The notes: a model not told the origin generated them from the letters alone. A stretch of 64,000 nt of DNA from Candidatus Enterovibrio escicola (GCF_002464935.1 NZ_NBYY01000011.1:124001-188000); one strand, 5' to 3'; numbered from the stretch's first letter, positions 21,438 through 31,589 are shown. Numbers and translations: made by a program.

Positions 21438-22361
21438 TCATACTAATGAATACCAAGAATGATCAACTAACAAAGCCACAAATAAGCCAAAGATATACCA
21501 GATAGAATACTTAAACGTTTGCCTCGCTAAGCCTTTTTTATCCGAAAATTTTAACTTTAATGCATACCATACAAATCCTAAATTTAATACTAAACTACCT
21601 AGTAGATATATCACCCCGTTCATATCCACTAACCAAGGAAGCAAACTCACGATAACCAATAACATTGTATAAAAAACAATCATGGTCTTGGTTAATGCTA
21701 TACCATGAGTTACTGGTAACATGGGTACGCCAGCCTTGGCATAATCTTTTTGGCGATGAATGGCAAGCGCCCAGAAATGTGGTGGTGTCCAAGTAAAAAC
21801 TAACATCACCAACAACAAGGCATCTGGATCAAAATGACCCGTTACTGCCACCCAACCCAATAATGGAGGCATCGCACCAGCAAGGCCACCAATCACGATG
21901 TTTTGTGGTGTTGAATATTTCAACCAGACTGTGTAAATCAATGCATAACCAATCAAGCTAGCAAATGTTAACCATGCCACCAACGCGTTTAATATCCACA
22001 GCACACTGAATCCAGCCACCATTAACATCACACCAAATGCTAGCGCGTGATTGACCGTCACCCGACCTTTAGCAAGTGGTCGATGACTCGTACGTTGCAT
22101 CTGACGATCAATACGTAGATCAATTACATGATTAAACACAGCCGCTGCGCCAGATTGCATACCAATTCCGAGTAAACCCAAGAGTACAGATTTCACCGGT
22201 GGAAGAGTTGGAACGGCTAAACACATACCCACCATAGCGGTCAACAATAACATCGCCACTACCTTCGGTTTCGTCAATTCAAGATAATCACACCACCTAG
22301 CTGTTTCAGCCATAATCAAGATGTCACTGCTCAGTGATGATATTGAAAATTTATTAGCCAC
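21438..22361 (-). CDS. ctaB: Protoheme IX farnesyltransferase CtaB/CyoE
   Basis: CtaB adds a farnesyl chain to heme b to make heme O, the first step toward heme A for cytochrome oxidase. The 307-residue membrane protein belongs to the UbiA superfamily. It has the first Asp-rich motif [11 protein letters not shown] at 77-87 with [12 protein letters not shown], and the loop [20 protein letters not shown] typical of heme O synthases. About eight to nine hydrophobic segments follow. The ATG at 22361 overlaps the ctaA end by eight bases; Met17 ([17 protein letters not shown]) is an alternative start nearer the family N-terminus. Last gene of the cox operon. Confidence 0.95.
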   Translation of the reverse strand: MANKFSISSLSSDILIMAETARWCDYLELTKPKVVAMLLLTAMVGMCLAVPTLPPVKSVLLGLLGIGMQSGAAAVFNHVIDLRIDRQMQRTSHRPLAKGRVTVNHALAFGVMLMVAGFSVLWILNALVAWLTFASLIGYALIYTVWLKYSTPQNIVIGGLAGAMPPLLGWVAVTGHFDPDALLLVMLVFTWTPPHFWALAIHRQKDYAKAGVPMLPVTHGIALTKTMIVFYTMLLVIVSLLPWLVDMNGVIYLLGSLVLNLGFVWYALKLKFSDKKGLARQTFKYSIWYIFGLFVALLVDHSWYSLV

Positions 22362-23469
22362 GATTTAATCTCCCTGTTTTTTTCACAGAAACATGCACTG
22401 CTGATGTTGGAGCCATGAAAATCCTGACTGTTATTCTGAGCATCACCAGCAATAGTAACATTCCACAAAGGTTATGTGCCACGGCAACAGACAGTGGCAA
22501 CTGTGCTACAACATTAGTAACACCCAGAAGAATCTGGAGTAATAATGATGCACTAAGTCCAAGTGCAGCTCTGATTCCAAGAGAATGACGAACAGCCATT
22601 GCTAATAGCAAAACGAGCATGGATACGATCATTGAACCGATGCAATGTGTGGCATGAATGGTAACCCGTTGTTCGAAATTCAGTACCCCATATTGATAAG
22701 TTTCCTTGGTGGGACTAACTGGGTGAAAGGCCGATATATCATATTTACTAACCCAGTCAACCTCACATACAGGTAATTGTGTGCACACACTTGACGCGTA
22801 ATTAGCGGATGTCCAACCGCCTAATACAATTTGCAGTACCACAGCAATTAACGCCGAAATAGCCAATACTTTAATACTAAAGGTAGTAGTTAATTTACGA
22901 ACAACATTTTCGATTGAAAAAGATTTCATAGTACTAACCGTCTTTAAATTGGTCATTGATAACAAGTACTGTGTAGTCTTACTGATACGCTGATTTTCCA
23001 CAATAGCTAACAAGAAAAGTAAAGAGACAGTGATAAACCCACCCAATAAATGTCCCATCACCACGATGGGCATTAAATTCATGGTTACCGTCAACATACC
23101 TAATACTGCTTGGAGCAAAACAACAACCAAAAGTACACTTGGCAAGACTTTATTACGCTCAGATTTTCGCCAAGCAAGAAACGTTATCGCGGCAATCAAC
23201 AACCCAAGCAGGCCTGCCATATAGCGGTGAACCATTTCATTCCACGCTTTTTGTATATCCACGAAAATATCAGGAAATACCACAGCTACCTGTGATAATC
23301 TTTCTTGTGATTGAGGAACGGTAAGAAAACCAAAGCACCCCGGCCAGTCTGGGCAGCCTAAGCCAGCTTCAGTTAGACGTGTGAAGACACCTAACCCTAC
23401 CACCAAAACGGCGAGAATAAACACACTATAGATCAGTGTCTGATAATATTTATTTCTTGCCATACTCAC
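22354..23469 (-). CDS. ctaA: Heme A synthase CtaA (COX15 type)
   Basis: CtaA oxidises the methyl group of heme O to a formyl, giving heme A. The 371-residue protein has eight predicted membrane helices in two four-helix repeats. Likely heme ligands are His81 ([10 protein letters not shown]), His140 (VVMGHLLGG), His272/275 ([12 protein letters not shown]) and His332 (AVAHNLCGM). The N-terminal [18 protein letters not shown] block is characteristic of the family. It overlaps the upstream SCO-like gene by four bases and the downstream ctaB by eight, so the three are translationally coupled. Confidence 0.95.
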   Translation of the reverse strand: MSMARNKYYQTLIYSVFILAVLVVGLGVFTRLTEAGLGCPDWPGCFGFLTVPQSQERLSQVAVVFPDIFVDIQKAWNEMVHRYMAGLLGLLIAAITFLAWRKSERNKVLPSVLLVVVLLQAVLGMLTVTMNLMPIVVMGHLLGGFITVSLLFLLAIVENQRISKTTQYLLSMTNLKTVSTMKSFSIENVVRKLTTTFSIKVLAISALIAVVLQIVLGGWTSANYASSVCTQLPVCEVDWVSKYDISAFHPVSPTKETYQYGVLNFEQRVTIHATHCIGSMIVSMLVLLLAMAVRHSLGIRAALGLSASLLLQILLGVTNVVAQLPLSVAVAHNLCGMLLLLVMLRITVRIFMAPTSAVHVSVKKTGRLNRG

Positions 23470-23990
23470 CTTAACTTCGATAACTTCATAAGTACGCGAA
23501 GATCGGATAACAGCCCTTTTCCTTGGGTGATTTGTGCTACTTTTCCTTGAGGAACAGGATACGCCATAATTAAGTTATTGAATGGATCAACAATATAAAT
23601 TGCATTCTCACTATAAGGGAGTGCCGACAGAAAAGCATGTTGCAGTGAACTTATGTTTTGGTAACCAATCTTGATATCGTCAATAGATTGCTCAGTAGGC
23701 ATCAACACGATGCTAGAAACACGATCTCGCTCTGTTCCAACGGCTATTAGACTTTGGGTCAGCTGAAACAGTGCGCTTTCACATTGAGCATCACAAAATG
23801 ATGGAAAAGTATATACCAATCGCCATTGCCCACTTTGTTGCAACCAGCCTACCTTCTCTGAGGGATACAATAGGATACCATTATTCATGACACCCTTGTT
23901 ATACCAGCCAAATTCAAGTACCAACTGAGCCAACACCACAGGTAAAATAAAGAGAGTTCCTACCAGTATGAGTGTTTTTTTTCTGGTCAT
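23466..23990 (-). CDS. Membrane-anchored SCO-like thioredoxin-fold protein of the cox operon
   Basis: The open frame extends to 24122, but the fitting start is ATG at 23988-23990, which overlaps the surf1 stop as ATGA. It gives 174 residues: one N-terminal membrane anchor (about 6-24), then a periplasmic domain. That domain holds CxxxC (Cys66, Cys70 in TFPSFCDAQCESALF) and IYIVDPFNNLIMAYP, which resembles the late DPxGxL block of SCO/thioredoxin-like proteins. SCO proteins load copper on the CuA site of subunit II. Proteins of this kind are common between surf1 and ctaA in gammaproteobacterial cox operons but poorly characterised. The copper role is inference from motif and place. Confidence 0.75.
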   Translation of the reverse strand: MTRKKTLILVGTLFILPVVLAQLVLEFGWYNKGVMNNGILLYPSEKVGWLQQSGQWRLVYTFPSFCDAQCESALFQLTQSLIAVGTERDRVSSIVLMPTEQSIDDIKIGYQNISSLQHAFLSALPYSENAIYIVDPFNNLIMAYPVPQGKVAQITQGKGLLSDLRVLMKLSKLR

Positions 23991-24808
23991 ACCCACCCTC
24001 TGTTCCACCACACTAGAAAGCCAATTAATACAACAAAAGTCAACCCAAACCATTGCATTGCATAGGCATAATGTTTTTGTGGCGGTATTCCTACAGGTCG
24101 CCAAACAGGCACTGTATTCCATTCCACCCCCAAATATTCACCTTCATCATTGCTCACTGTATCTGCACGAACAATCCACGGTAGAAAGATCTTTCCTGTC
24201 ACTTTCGCTATCTTATCGATATCCACAGCCTGTACCCGCCAAGGCCAACTCACTAATTCAATCTCATCGCTGAGTACCATGCGCCTAGATGGAAGGTCTA
24301 GCACACCCTTGACCTGATATAGTCCGTTAACTTCGGGTAGTACTGGTAATTCATCACGCCTAGCTGGCGCTGCAATCCACCCTAATTCAACCAATAACCA
24401 TTGCCCATTCACCTGAAATGGCATTATCCATCGGTAACCAACACGTTTCTGATAGATTTGATTATCCAGCAATAAGCTGTTAACAACATCGAACTGCCCT
24501 AATACATCAATACGGTAGCCCTTTCTATCATCAGATAGATTAGCTAGTTTCTTAATGGTTTGCTGTTGACGAGACTGCAATTTTTCGAGCAAATCCTCTT
24601 TTTCCAAGGCACGTGAGATTTGCCACATCCCTAACTTGATTAATAACACCGTCATCACGAGAATAAAGAGTAGAAACCCAAATCGTCTTACTGAGTGATT
24701 AGGAGAAGAAGTAAATACTAATGCGTGTTTATAATTACCCATGGAATCACCGTTCTGATTCGATGGAGGCACTCTTTTGTTCAAAATAAACCTAGGTGGT
24801 CTGCTCAT
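23987..24808 (-). CDS. SURF1-family cytochrome oxidase assembly protein
   Basis: SURF1/Shy1 proteins help insert heme A into subunit I. The 273-residue protein has the expected two membrane helices, near 44-62 and 246-266, with a periplasmic domain between. The first helix continues into LGMWQISRALEKEDLLEKL, the hallmark LGxWQLxRxxxK motif. The loop ends in KHYAYAMQWFGLTF before helix two. Neither Met1 nor Met23 (MGNYKH) has a strong ribosome site, so the start is uncertain. The 3' end overlaps the SCO-like gene. A spacer of 210 bases separates it from coxC; relatives often carry a small DUF2909 gene there, which I could not find. Confidence 0.9.
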   Translation of the reverse strand: MSRPPRFILNKRVPPSNQNGDSMGNYKHALVFTSSPNHSVRRFGFLLFILVMTVLLIKLGMWQISRALEKEDLLEKLQSRQQQTIKKLANLSDDRKGYRIDVLGQFDVVNSLLLDNQIYQKRVGYRWIMPFQVNGQWLLVELGWIAAPARRDELPVLPEVNGLYQVKGVLDLPSRRMVLSDEIELVSWPWRVQAVDIDKIAKVTGKIFLPWIVRADTVSNDEGEYLGVEWNTVPVWRPVGIPPQKHYAYAMQWFGLTFVVLIGFLVWWNRGWV

Positions 24809-25018
24809 ATTTATTTATTGTGTTCAACCTGTTTTAGGCACTCCAGATTATAGTGAGGGATGAATCCCAAACGCCTCTGTGGTGCCACATAGGCAGATGT
24901 TTATTATTGTCAGCGATAGTATATGTGATTTTATTGACTGCGATATCAACCGATGCAATCCGCAGAATAGTTGCCATTATATAATCCACTTTATAATTTA
25001 CGTGACAACATCACTCCA

Positions 25019-25915
25019 CTACAAAATGTACACGAACATGAACAAGAAAAGCCAAACTATATCCACAAAGTGCCAATACAAAGAACCGGCTTGAATTGCA
25101 AAATGGTGATTTGACGTCATGTGCCCTTTTAGCACCCTCAACCAGACAATAAATAAGATAATTGAGCCCAAAAACACATGTACACTATGGAAACCAGTTA
25201 GTAGAAAAAACGTACTTCCATAAATACCTGAATCGATTCGAAGATTGATCTCTTGGTAGGCATAAGTATATTCTTCCCCTTGAAAAAAAAGAAAAATCCA
25301 ACCTAGTAATACTGTCAGCAATAGGAATACTATCAAATAATTACGATTACCTTTAACCAACGCCACTTGGGCGATATATATCGTAATAGATGAAGTTAAA
25401 AGAATAACTGTGTTCATTAGTGGCAATCCCCATGCAGATATCGCTGTCGTTTCATGACCATCAGGGGTTTTGATGAGGGGCCATTCTGGAATAAATTCTG
25501 GCCATAACACAGCTGCCGTCATTACATTGTTACTTGCTCCTCCTAGCCAAGGAACCGAAATAAATCTGGCATAGAACAACACACCAAAAAGAACAGCAAA
25601 AAACATAACTTCAGAGAAGATAAACCAGTTCATACCTTGTCGGAACGAACGATCCAACTGGTGCGAATACAATCCGCTCATAGATTCACTAATCACATCT
25701 CGAAACCAGCCTATAAGCATGAATATAATTAACCCAAATCCTACAAACAACAACCAAGTGCCATTCCTACTGGACAATCCTGATACCGTCAATCCTAATC
25801 CCATTGCAATGAGATAAAGTGCTAATGCTCCCATGATAGGCCACTTACTCTGAGCAGGAACGTAATAGCTTTCATACTCCTGAGGGACGTCATTATCGGT
25901 ATGTGCTGTTGACAT
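25019..25915 (-). CDS. coxC: Cytochrome c oxidase subunit III
   Basis: Subunit III stabilises the aa3 oxidase core and its proton uptake. The 298-residue protein has seven predicted membrane helices. Family motifs include FSEVMFFAVLFGVLFYARFI, with the conserved Glu after helix three, the long WPEF...TAISAWGLPLMNTVILLTSS segment, and GFHSVHVFLGSIILF. It ends AGSLYWHFVDIVWLFLFMFVY, the typical subunit III C-terminus. It starts 19 bases after ctaG ends. Confidence 0.97.
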   Translation of the reverse strand: MSTAHTDNDVPQEYESYYVPAQSKWPIMGALALYLIAMGLGLTVSGLSSRNGTWLLFVGFGLIIFMLIGWFRDVISESMSGLYSHQLDRSFRQGMNWFIFSEVMFFAVLFGVLFYARFISVPWLGGASNNVMTAAVLWPEFIPEWPLIKTPDGHETTAISAWGLPLMNTVILLTSSITIYIAQVALVKGNRNYLIVFLLLTVLLGWIFLFFQGEEYTYAYQEINLRIDSGIYGSTFFLLTGFHSVHVFLGSIILFIVWLRVLKGHMTSNHHFAIQAGSLYWHFVDIVWLFLFMFVYIL

Positions 25916-25934
25916 GATGAACTCACTGCGATTA

Positions 25935-26492
25935 TTAAGTAACTGGTTTGGATTTGGCTTTGAACATGGTATAGGACAATGTCAGTGTTTTAATATCATT
26001 AGGGATCGCCGGATCGACGTAAAAGACCAGCGTTAATTCGGTATCTTTTCCAGCCGCTAGGTACTGATGATTAAAACAAAAGCACTCAGTTTTATTCAAA
26101 TATTTCGCAGCAGAACCCGGTGTTACAGACGGAATAGCCTGACCAATAGAATCAACTGAAGTATTGTTTGTAGCCTTGTAGGTAATGGTGCGTGTTTCAC
26201 CTGGATACACCGTCAACCGCTTTATCTCTGTATCAAATTTCCACCCGATCTTAGGATTAACATAAGTCACGAACTCCACCTTCACCGTACGATCTTCATC
26301 CACAAAAAAACTTTGGTGTGCAATTTTTTTGTCGGTTTTTCCATTGATACCTGTGATATCACAAAACACGTCGTAAAGAGGTACTAGTGCAAAAGTAAAA
26401 CAAAACATTAAGATAGCCAATACTACCAGTTTGATCGCAGTGTAGGCAGACCTGTTTCTATGTTGATTTTGCCGGTGGTAAAAGTTTCTCAT
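25935..26492 (-). CDS. ctaG: Cytochrome c oxidase copper-insertion protein CtaG (Cox11)
   Basis: Cox11/CtaG delivers copper to the CuB site of subunit I. The 185-residue protein has one N-terminal membrane helix (about 20-40), and its periplasmic immunoglobulin-like domain carries the copper-binding CFCF motif at 137-140 (Cys137, Cys139) in NKTECFCFNHQ. A further cysteine in YDVFCDITGINGK (Cys44) is also conserved in the family. It sits nine bases after coxA, the usual coxB-coxA-ctaG-coxC order. Confidence 0.96.
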   Translation of the reverse strand: MRNFYHRQNQHRNRSAYTAIKLVVLAILMFCFTFALVPLYDVFCDITGINGKTDKKIAHQSFFVDEDRTVKVEFVTYVNPKIGWKFDTEIKRLTVYPGETRTITYKATNNTSVDSIGQAIPSVTPGSAAKYLNKTECFCFNHQYLAAGKDTELTLVFYVDPAIPNDIKTLTLSYTMFKAKSKPVT

Positions 26493-26501
26493 TTGCTACC
26501 C

Positions 26502-28079
26502 TCAGTCTATTTTCGGTGGCCTTGAAAAGGTGTGATATGGCGCTGGAGATGCAATTTCCCACTCTAACCCTTCTGCACCTTCCCACGGTTTTGCTAGTGC
26601 AGGCACACCACCACGGACACATTTAACGACAACCACCAAGAAAAATAATTGTGAAAAGCCAAAAAGAAAAGCACCAACACTAACAATGGCGTTAATATCT
26701 GCAAATTGCAACGCATAGTCAGGGATCCGACGTGGCATCCCAGCCAGTCCCAAAAAATGCATAGGGAAAAAAAGGATATTGACGGAAATCAGCGAACACC
26801 AGAAATGCCACGAAGCCAGATTGGTGTCATACATGTACCCAGTCCACTTGGGTATCCAGTAATAAACCGCCGCAATAATGGAAAAAACAGCGCCAGTTAC
26901 CAGAACATAATGGAAATGAGCCACCACAAAATAGGTATCGTGGTATTGAAAATCTGCTGGAATTATTGCCAACATTAAGCCGGAAAAACCACCTATCGTA
27001 AACAGTATGATGAACGTAAGTGCAAACAACATTGGTGTTTCAAAGGTCAACGCACCTCGCCACATGGTTGCCACCCAGTTAAATATTTTCACACCCGTCG
27101 GTACCGAGATTAACATGGTACAATACATAAAGAACAATTCAGCGAACACTGGCATGCCTGTAGTAAACATATGGTGTGCCCACACGACAAAGCTCAACCC
27201 CGCAATGGATGCAGTGGCATATACCATTGATACGTACCCAAATAGTTTCTTACGAGAAAACGCAGGAACAATAGCAGATACAATACCAAAACTTGGCAAA
27301 ATCATAATATATACTTCTGGATGACCAAAAAACCAAAAAATATGTTGAAACATCACTGGATCACCGCCACCAGCGGCCTCAAAAAATGAGGTATCAAAAT
27401 ATTTATCGGTTAAAACCATGGTAACGGTACCTGCCAACACTGGCATAACGGCAATCAGTAAAAATGCAGTAATAAACCAAGTCCAAACGAATAACGGCAT
27501 TTTCATATACGTCAAACTAGGAGCTCGTAGGTTCATAATGGTCACAATAATATTGATTGCACCCATGATTGAACTCATCCCCATGATATGAATACTGAAT
27601 ACAAACAATGCGGTGCTGTCCGGTGAATATACAGTAGAAAGTGGCGCATAAAAGGTCCAACCGAAGTTGGGACCACCCCCTTCCATAAACAGAGAGCCCA
27701 AGAGTATCAGGAAGGCAAACGGTAGAATCCAAAAACTCCAGTTATTCATTCTCGGAAATGCCATATCAGGTGCACCGATCATCATTGGCACCATCCAGTT
27801 TGCTAGGCCAGTAAAAGCAGGCATCACCGCACCAAAGACCATGATAAGACCATGCACCGTTGTCATTTGGTTAAAGAAATTAGGTTCTATCAATTGTAAT
27901 CCTGGCTGAAACAATTCAGCACGAATGATTAGAGCCATCACGCCACCAATTAGGAACATGACGAAACTGAAAACTAAATACAGAGTACCAATATCTTTAT
28001 GGTTGGTGGTAAACAGCCAACGCACCCAGCCGTTGAACTTACAATCGTGTTCAACCTCAACTGGTATCACTTCTGTCAT
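26502..28079 (-). CDS. coxA: Cytochrome c oxidase subunit I
   Basis: Catalytic subunit of the heme-copper oxidase, carrying heme a and the heme a3-CuB site. The 525 residues have about twelve membrane helices. Visible ligands are the helix II His in TVHGLIMVFGAVMP, the His-Tyr crosslink motif GHPEVYIMILP, the CuB pair HHMFT, and helix X FQYHDTYFVVAHFHYVL. K-channel and D-channel segments (WxFxxxNH start, NNWSFWILP) are present. It lies 12 bases after coxB. Aerobic respiration through this aa3-type enzyme appears intact. Confidence 0.98.
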   Translation of the reverse strand: MTEVIPVEVEHDCKFNGWVRWLFTTNHKDIGTLYLVFSFVMFLIGGVMALIIRAELFQPGLQLIEPNFFNQMTTVHGLIMVFGAVMPAFTGLANWMVPMMIGAPDMAFPRMNNWSFWILPFAFLILLGSLFMEGGGPNFGWTFYAPLSTVYSPDSTALFVFSIHIMGMSSIMGAINIIVTIMNLRAPSLTYMKMPLFVWTWFITAFLLIAVMPVLAGTVTMVLTDKYFDTSFFEAAGGGDPVMFQHIFWFFGHPEVYIMILPSFGIVSAIVPAFSRKKLFGYVSMVYATASIAGLSFVVWAHHMFTTGMPVFAELFFMYCTMLISVPTGVKIFNWVATMWRGALTFETPMLFALTFIILFTIGGFSGLMLAIIPADFQYHDTYFVVAHFHYVLVTGAVFSIIAAVYYWIPKWTGYMYDTNLASWHFWCSLISVNILFFPMHFLGLAGMPRRIPDYALQFADINAIVSVGAFLFGFSQLFFLVVVVKCVRGGVPALAKPWEGAEGLEWEIASPAPYHTFSRPPKID

Positions 28080-28091
28080 TAAAGTTTCTCC

Positions 28092-29240
28092 TTAAAGACC
28101 GCTACCCTTTAGAATTGCATTGATGTCAGCAATTTGAATTGTATCATTCGTGTTATTCCCCCAAGCATTTCGTTCATACGTGATCACAGCTGCCAATTCT
28201 TTCAATCCTAACTGTGAACCAAATGCTTGCATGGCTGTGCCCTCTTTACCGAATATGACAATATTAAGATGATCCATCAAGCGGTCTGGATTGACTACAA
28301 TGTCTGAATTAGCTAACGCTGGGAACATACTTGATAAACCAAGACCGTTAACTTGGTGACATCCTGAACAATGGCTTTTATATACTTCTTCTCCTAACGC
28401 CATCAGTTCATTCATTCCCATGTCTATTCCCAGTGACTTTTGTTCTTCTTCACGAATCCTTGCTTGAACCGATACCGTTTCCTTCACCCAGACATCAAAC
28501 TCTTCGGAAGACTTCGCAATTACTACAATCGGCATAAAACCATGAGCCTTCCCACACAATTCCGCGCACTGACCACGATAGATACCTGGCTTATCGATTT
28601 TGGTCCACGCTTCATTAATAAAGCCTGGGTTTGCATCTTTCTTTACAGCAAAGGCAGGAACCCACCACGAATGAATCACATCTTCAGATGTGATAAGGAA
28701 ACGAATTTTTTTTCCAATAGGAAGTACCAGAGGACGATCAACTTCTAGCAAGTAATTTTCGCGTTTTTTATGTTTACCATAGATTTGCGCAGGAGAAGAT
28801 GCTAACAGTGAAAAATAATTAATGTCCTGATCGAAATAGCGATAATGCCACTTCCACTGAGAACCCGTCACTTGCACTGTGATATCAGGCTCTGAGGTGT
28901 CTTCCATAGCCAACAATACTCGAGATGCAGGTATTGCCATCCCAACCAAGATAACAATCGGAATAAGCGTCCAAATAACTTCTACTTTGGTACTTTCGTG
29001 GAAGTTAGCGGCAACCGCACCTCTAGATTTTCTATGATAAATTATCACCCACAACATGGCACCAAACACCACAATACCGATGACAATACATATATAAAGA
29101 ATCATCATGTGAAGATCATAAACTTGACCACTGATGTTAGTCACACCTTTGGTGAGATTTAATGACAATGAACTTTCTGATGCAAAACCAATGGAGGATG
29201 GAAATAAAACGAGTGTAAGTAGAAGTTTTCGAATTATCAC
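28092..29240 (-). CDS. coxB: Cytochrome c oxidase subunit II with C-terminal cytochrome c domain
   Basis: Subunit II takes electrons from cytochrome c through CuA. The GTG start at 29238-29240 has a GAGAGGGTT ribosome site. The 382 residues comprise a signal peptide (about 1-21), two membrane helices (about 43-66, 88-108) and the CuA domain: His190 (VIHSWWVPAF), Cys225, Cys229, His233 and Met236 in QCAELCGKAHGFM. A fused cytochrome c domain binds heme through CSGCH (291-295). The fusion makes this a caa3-like layout. It is the first gene of the cox operon; its promoter must lie in 29241-29514. Confidence 0.97.
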   Translation of the reverse strand: MIIRKLLLTLVLFPSSIGFASESSLSLNLTKGVTNISGQVYDLHMMILYICIVIGIVVFGAMLWVIIYHRKSRGAVAANFHESTKVEVIWTLIPIVILVGMAIPASRVLLAMEDTSEPDITVQVTGSQWKWHYRYFDQDINYFSLLASSPAQIYGKHKKRENYLLEVDRPLVLPIGKKIRFLITSEDVIHSWWVPAFAVKKDANPGFINEAWTKIDKPGIYRGQCAELCGKAHGFMPIVVIAKSSEEFDVWVKETVSVQARIREEEQKSLGIDMGMNELMALGEEVYKSHCSGCHQVNGLGLSSMFPALANSDIVVNPDRLMDHLNIVIFGKEGTAMQAFGSQLGLKELAAVITYERNAWGNNTNDTIQIADINAILKGSGL

Positions 29241-29514
29241 CGGAACCCTCTCAAAATAACCACATATGACATTACGTCATATAAAAGCGATCAATAAGCA
29301 AATAGCAATTATCAGTTCGTACATACATAAAGCTAGGCAATGAATCCCAAAAGAACAAAAAATGTACAGTTAAATACGTCGAAACTTGGAACCCACCACG
29401 AAATCAGAGGTAAAATAAGAGTAGATTATAGGGTCAGTACAAAATAAAAAGAGATGCTACATTAGCATCAAGAGGTATGAATAGCGGGTTGATAGCACGA
29501 TACTTGCCTACTTA

Positions 29515-29562
29515 ACTTGGGTTGTACACAAGAAATGAACTAAATGCCAACGTCGCAATCTG
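29515..29562 (+). mobile_element. IS982 left tip fragment
   Basis: ACTTGGGTTGTACACAAG followed by AAATGAACTAAATGCCAACG matches the first 48 bases of IS982 copies (for example 42804). The element stops there and IS256-like DNA follows. Confidence 0.65.
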
Positions 29563-29574
29563 AGAGCTATAGTG

Positions 29575-29920
29575 ATTTCTAGTGTATGGGTAGGAAATAA
29601 TGCGGTGTAGCCTGTTGATTGATCTTGCCAGATCAACAACCAACAAGGAATATACTGCATGAACAATAATCATAACGTTACTGAGCTTTATAAACTATAA
29701 AACCCGCTTAATGAACTGCTGAAACAAAGCGCACAGCAGTTGTTGCTTCAAGCTATAGAAGCCTAGGTTCAATCCTAGATTGATAATTTTACATCACTCC
29801 AAGCTAACGGAAAGCAGAGAGTGGTTCGCAATGGCTATTTGCCTGTGCGGTACCTACAAACTAGATTCGGCGACATTACCGTCAAAGTTCTAAAGGTTCG
29901 AGATATAAAATCAATCATAT
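29575..29920 (+). mobile_element. IS256-family transposase, N-terminal remnant
   Basis: From 29659 the plus strand reads MNNNHNVTELYKL, then LLKQSAQQLLLQAIEA and VVRNGYLPVRYLQTRFGDI (29821 onward) with TVKVLKVRD. This is the IS256 N-terminal plan (LLQEAIEAEVE...GKQRVVRNGYLPERxLQTGIGxVxVKVPRVRD). In-frame stops break it, and only about the first 80 codons remain before phage-like DNA. Confidence 0.75.
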
Positions 29921-30235
29921 TTCCACTTCCACTGACCACGCGTTTTATAGCCATGAATGCTAGGATGACATCTTTAATATTCCACATCGAAATACAGTCG
30001 ATTCGCGTCTATCACGTCAAGCATTTTTGATGCGAGTCGTTCCTTCGTTTTGTTGCTATAGTGAATTATAATGGCTTCTAAGGGGTGATTAGCGTATATC
30101 CAATCTCAAACACCCAAACCAATACCCGTGGTATCAATACCGATGTGCGTCACATTATATCGCATACAAACAGCATCTATCTAGCTCAATTGATATGGAA
30201 AATTGAGTCCTCACCAATAGTGTTTTTCTAGAATC
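29915..30235 (-). pseudogene. Phage terminase large subunit relic (P2 gpP-like)
   Basis: The minus strand reads EKHYW, a stop, GLNFPYQLS, a stop, IDAVCMRYNVTHIGIDTTGI then GLGV; HPLEAIIIHYSNKTKERLAS, KMLDVIDANRLYFDVEY and, after a frameshift, KDVILAFMAIKRVVSGSGN. This follows the nuclease half of P2-type terminase ATPase subunits (THIGIDxTGxGxGV, the acidic nuclease site; HYSxxVKxRLVLKxxDVI; FMAIKRTxTxSG). Four or more stops and a shift show a long-dead gene. IS256 lies on one side and IS91 on the other. No other phage gene was recognised. Confidence 0.72.
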
Positions 30236-30279
30236 CTAGAACAGTCAGATTCTGCAAAAAGCGGAGCGATAATAAGAAC

Positions 30280-31589
30280 AAAAAACATATCAATTAACCC
30301 CTATCGGAAGCAAATAATTCGAAGAATACACCATGCTTGACGTGGGTGAACTGAACCAATGCCATCCCTCTCCCACAAAATACACATTTTAAGGGATTAC
30401 GAGCTGCTACCTCTTCGAAAAGCTCTACATAACTAATACGTTTGGTCCCGCTAATCATTCCATCCACAAAGTCTCCTGCTGCCATCGCTATCACTTCATA
30501 CCACTGATTAAAGCTCGCTGGCGCTTGAAGGCCATCATATCTCATTCATTGAAATCCTTTAGGAAAAATGTACCAAACTAACCTGCCAACAAATACCTGA
30601 GCATCCACTCTCTTATACGTTTTCAACTTCGTTTTATGTGATTGATAGTAATAGCTGACTTGATGACGGTCATACCCAACTATTCTAGATAAGCCTATCA
30701 GCGGGAATGACAAATAGTTGGTTAGGTATCGTATTAACCCTTGGTAGCTTTTACGTGGAACTTTATTTTACGACCATTGTCAAGATGGTCATAAAAACCA
30801 TCAGGGTAATTAGCCCATAAGATTCTAATCACATATTGACTCGCCGAAAACTCCATCTCCATTAACTTCAGTAAGTATTTTTGCCAAAGTAATCGTAGCT
30901 GAGATAACAATAAATGTTGAAACCCTTTCCAGTCCTAGTTTGAAGGAAAAAATGCACCTTCAGCCAGTATCACATGTAAATGCGAGGATAGTTGCCATTA
31001 CAACTATAGGTCTGGATGAAAACCATGCCGGTAATTTCACACGAATCTATCTTAAAGTGCGCCTGAATAAACTCTGATAAGCAGGCTTCCGCCAAGAGCA
31101 TAAACCCAGAGTACAAACGTTTCTTATTGGAGTGATTATGGAAATGAATACGAAATTGCTTAGGAAATATTAAGACAACTTGCCGATAGCTCACTTTAAG
31201 CAACAAGCAGACATTTTTTTTGATCATACTCTCCCGTGCATAACTCTTTCCACATTGCAGACAAGCTTTCCCTTTACAACTAAAGTTAACTTTATGTTGC
31301 TCTTGACCGAAACTCAAGCATTGGTAAGTGCCAAAGCCATGTTCTGAGCTTCCACACTTTAGCATCTTAGCGATTTATAAATGATAATAATCAGTTTTAT
31401 ATCTGGGATGATCGGATACTAATATAGCCCAATGCGTAGTGAAAATACGTTTAAAGCGAAGCAGCTTCGATTTGATACCTTGAAATGCATTCATACCTTT
31501 TATTTGTTTAATCGTGCTCTGTATATCACAGAAAGGGAAATGCCTTAAACCCCTCCACATATAGTTTCTGGGAGGAAATTCCTAGGTAA
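30280..31589 (-). mobile_element. IS91-family element 2, near full length but decayed
   Basis: The left terminus follows GAAC at 30276-30279, the known IS91-family target. The minus strand carries the N-terminal zinc-binding part (HKVNFSCKGKACLQCGKSYA), VVLIFPKQFRIHFH, the EITGMVFIQTYSCNGNY stretch (30970-31365), then RYLT-type and C-terminal pieces down to 30294. Stops and shifts interrupt it. The other end, GGAAATTCCTAGG, matches element 1. Confidence 0.82.

Noticed and set aside
24809-25018. Expected DUF2909 gene between coxC and surf1
   Set aside because: No minus-strand frame of adequate length or hydrophobicity; stops occur in all frames.
29751-29790. TAGGTTCAATCCTAG looks like a tRNA T-arm
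   Set aside because: No acceptor, D or anticodon arms surround it, and the stretch fits the IS256 transposase N-terminus in frame.
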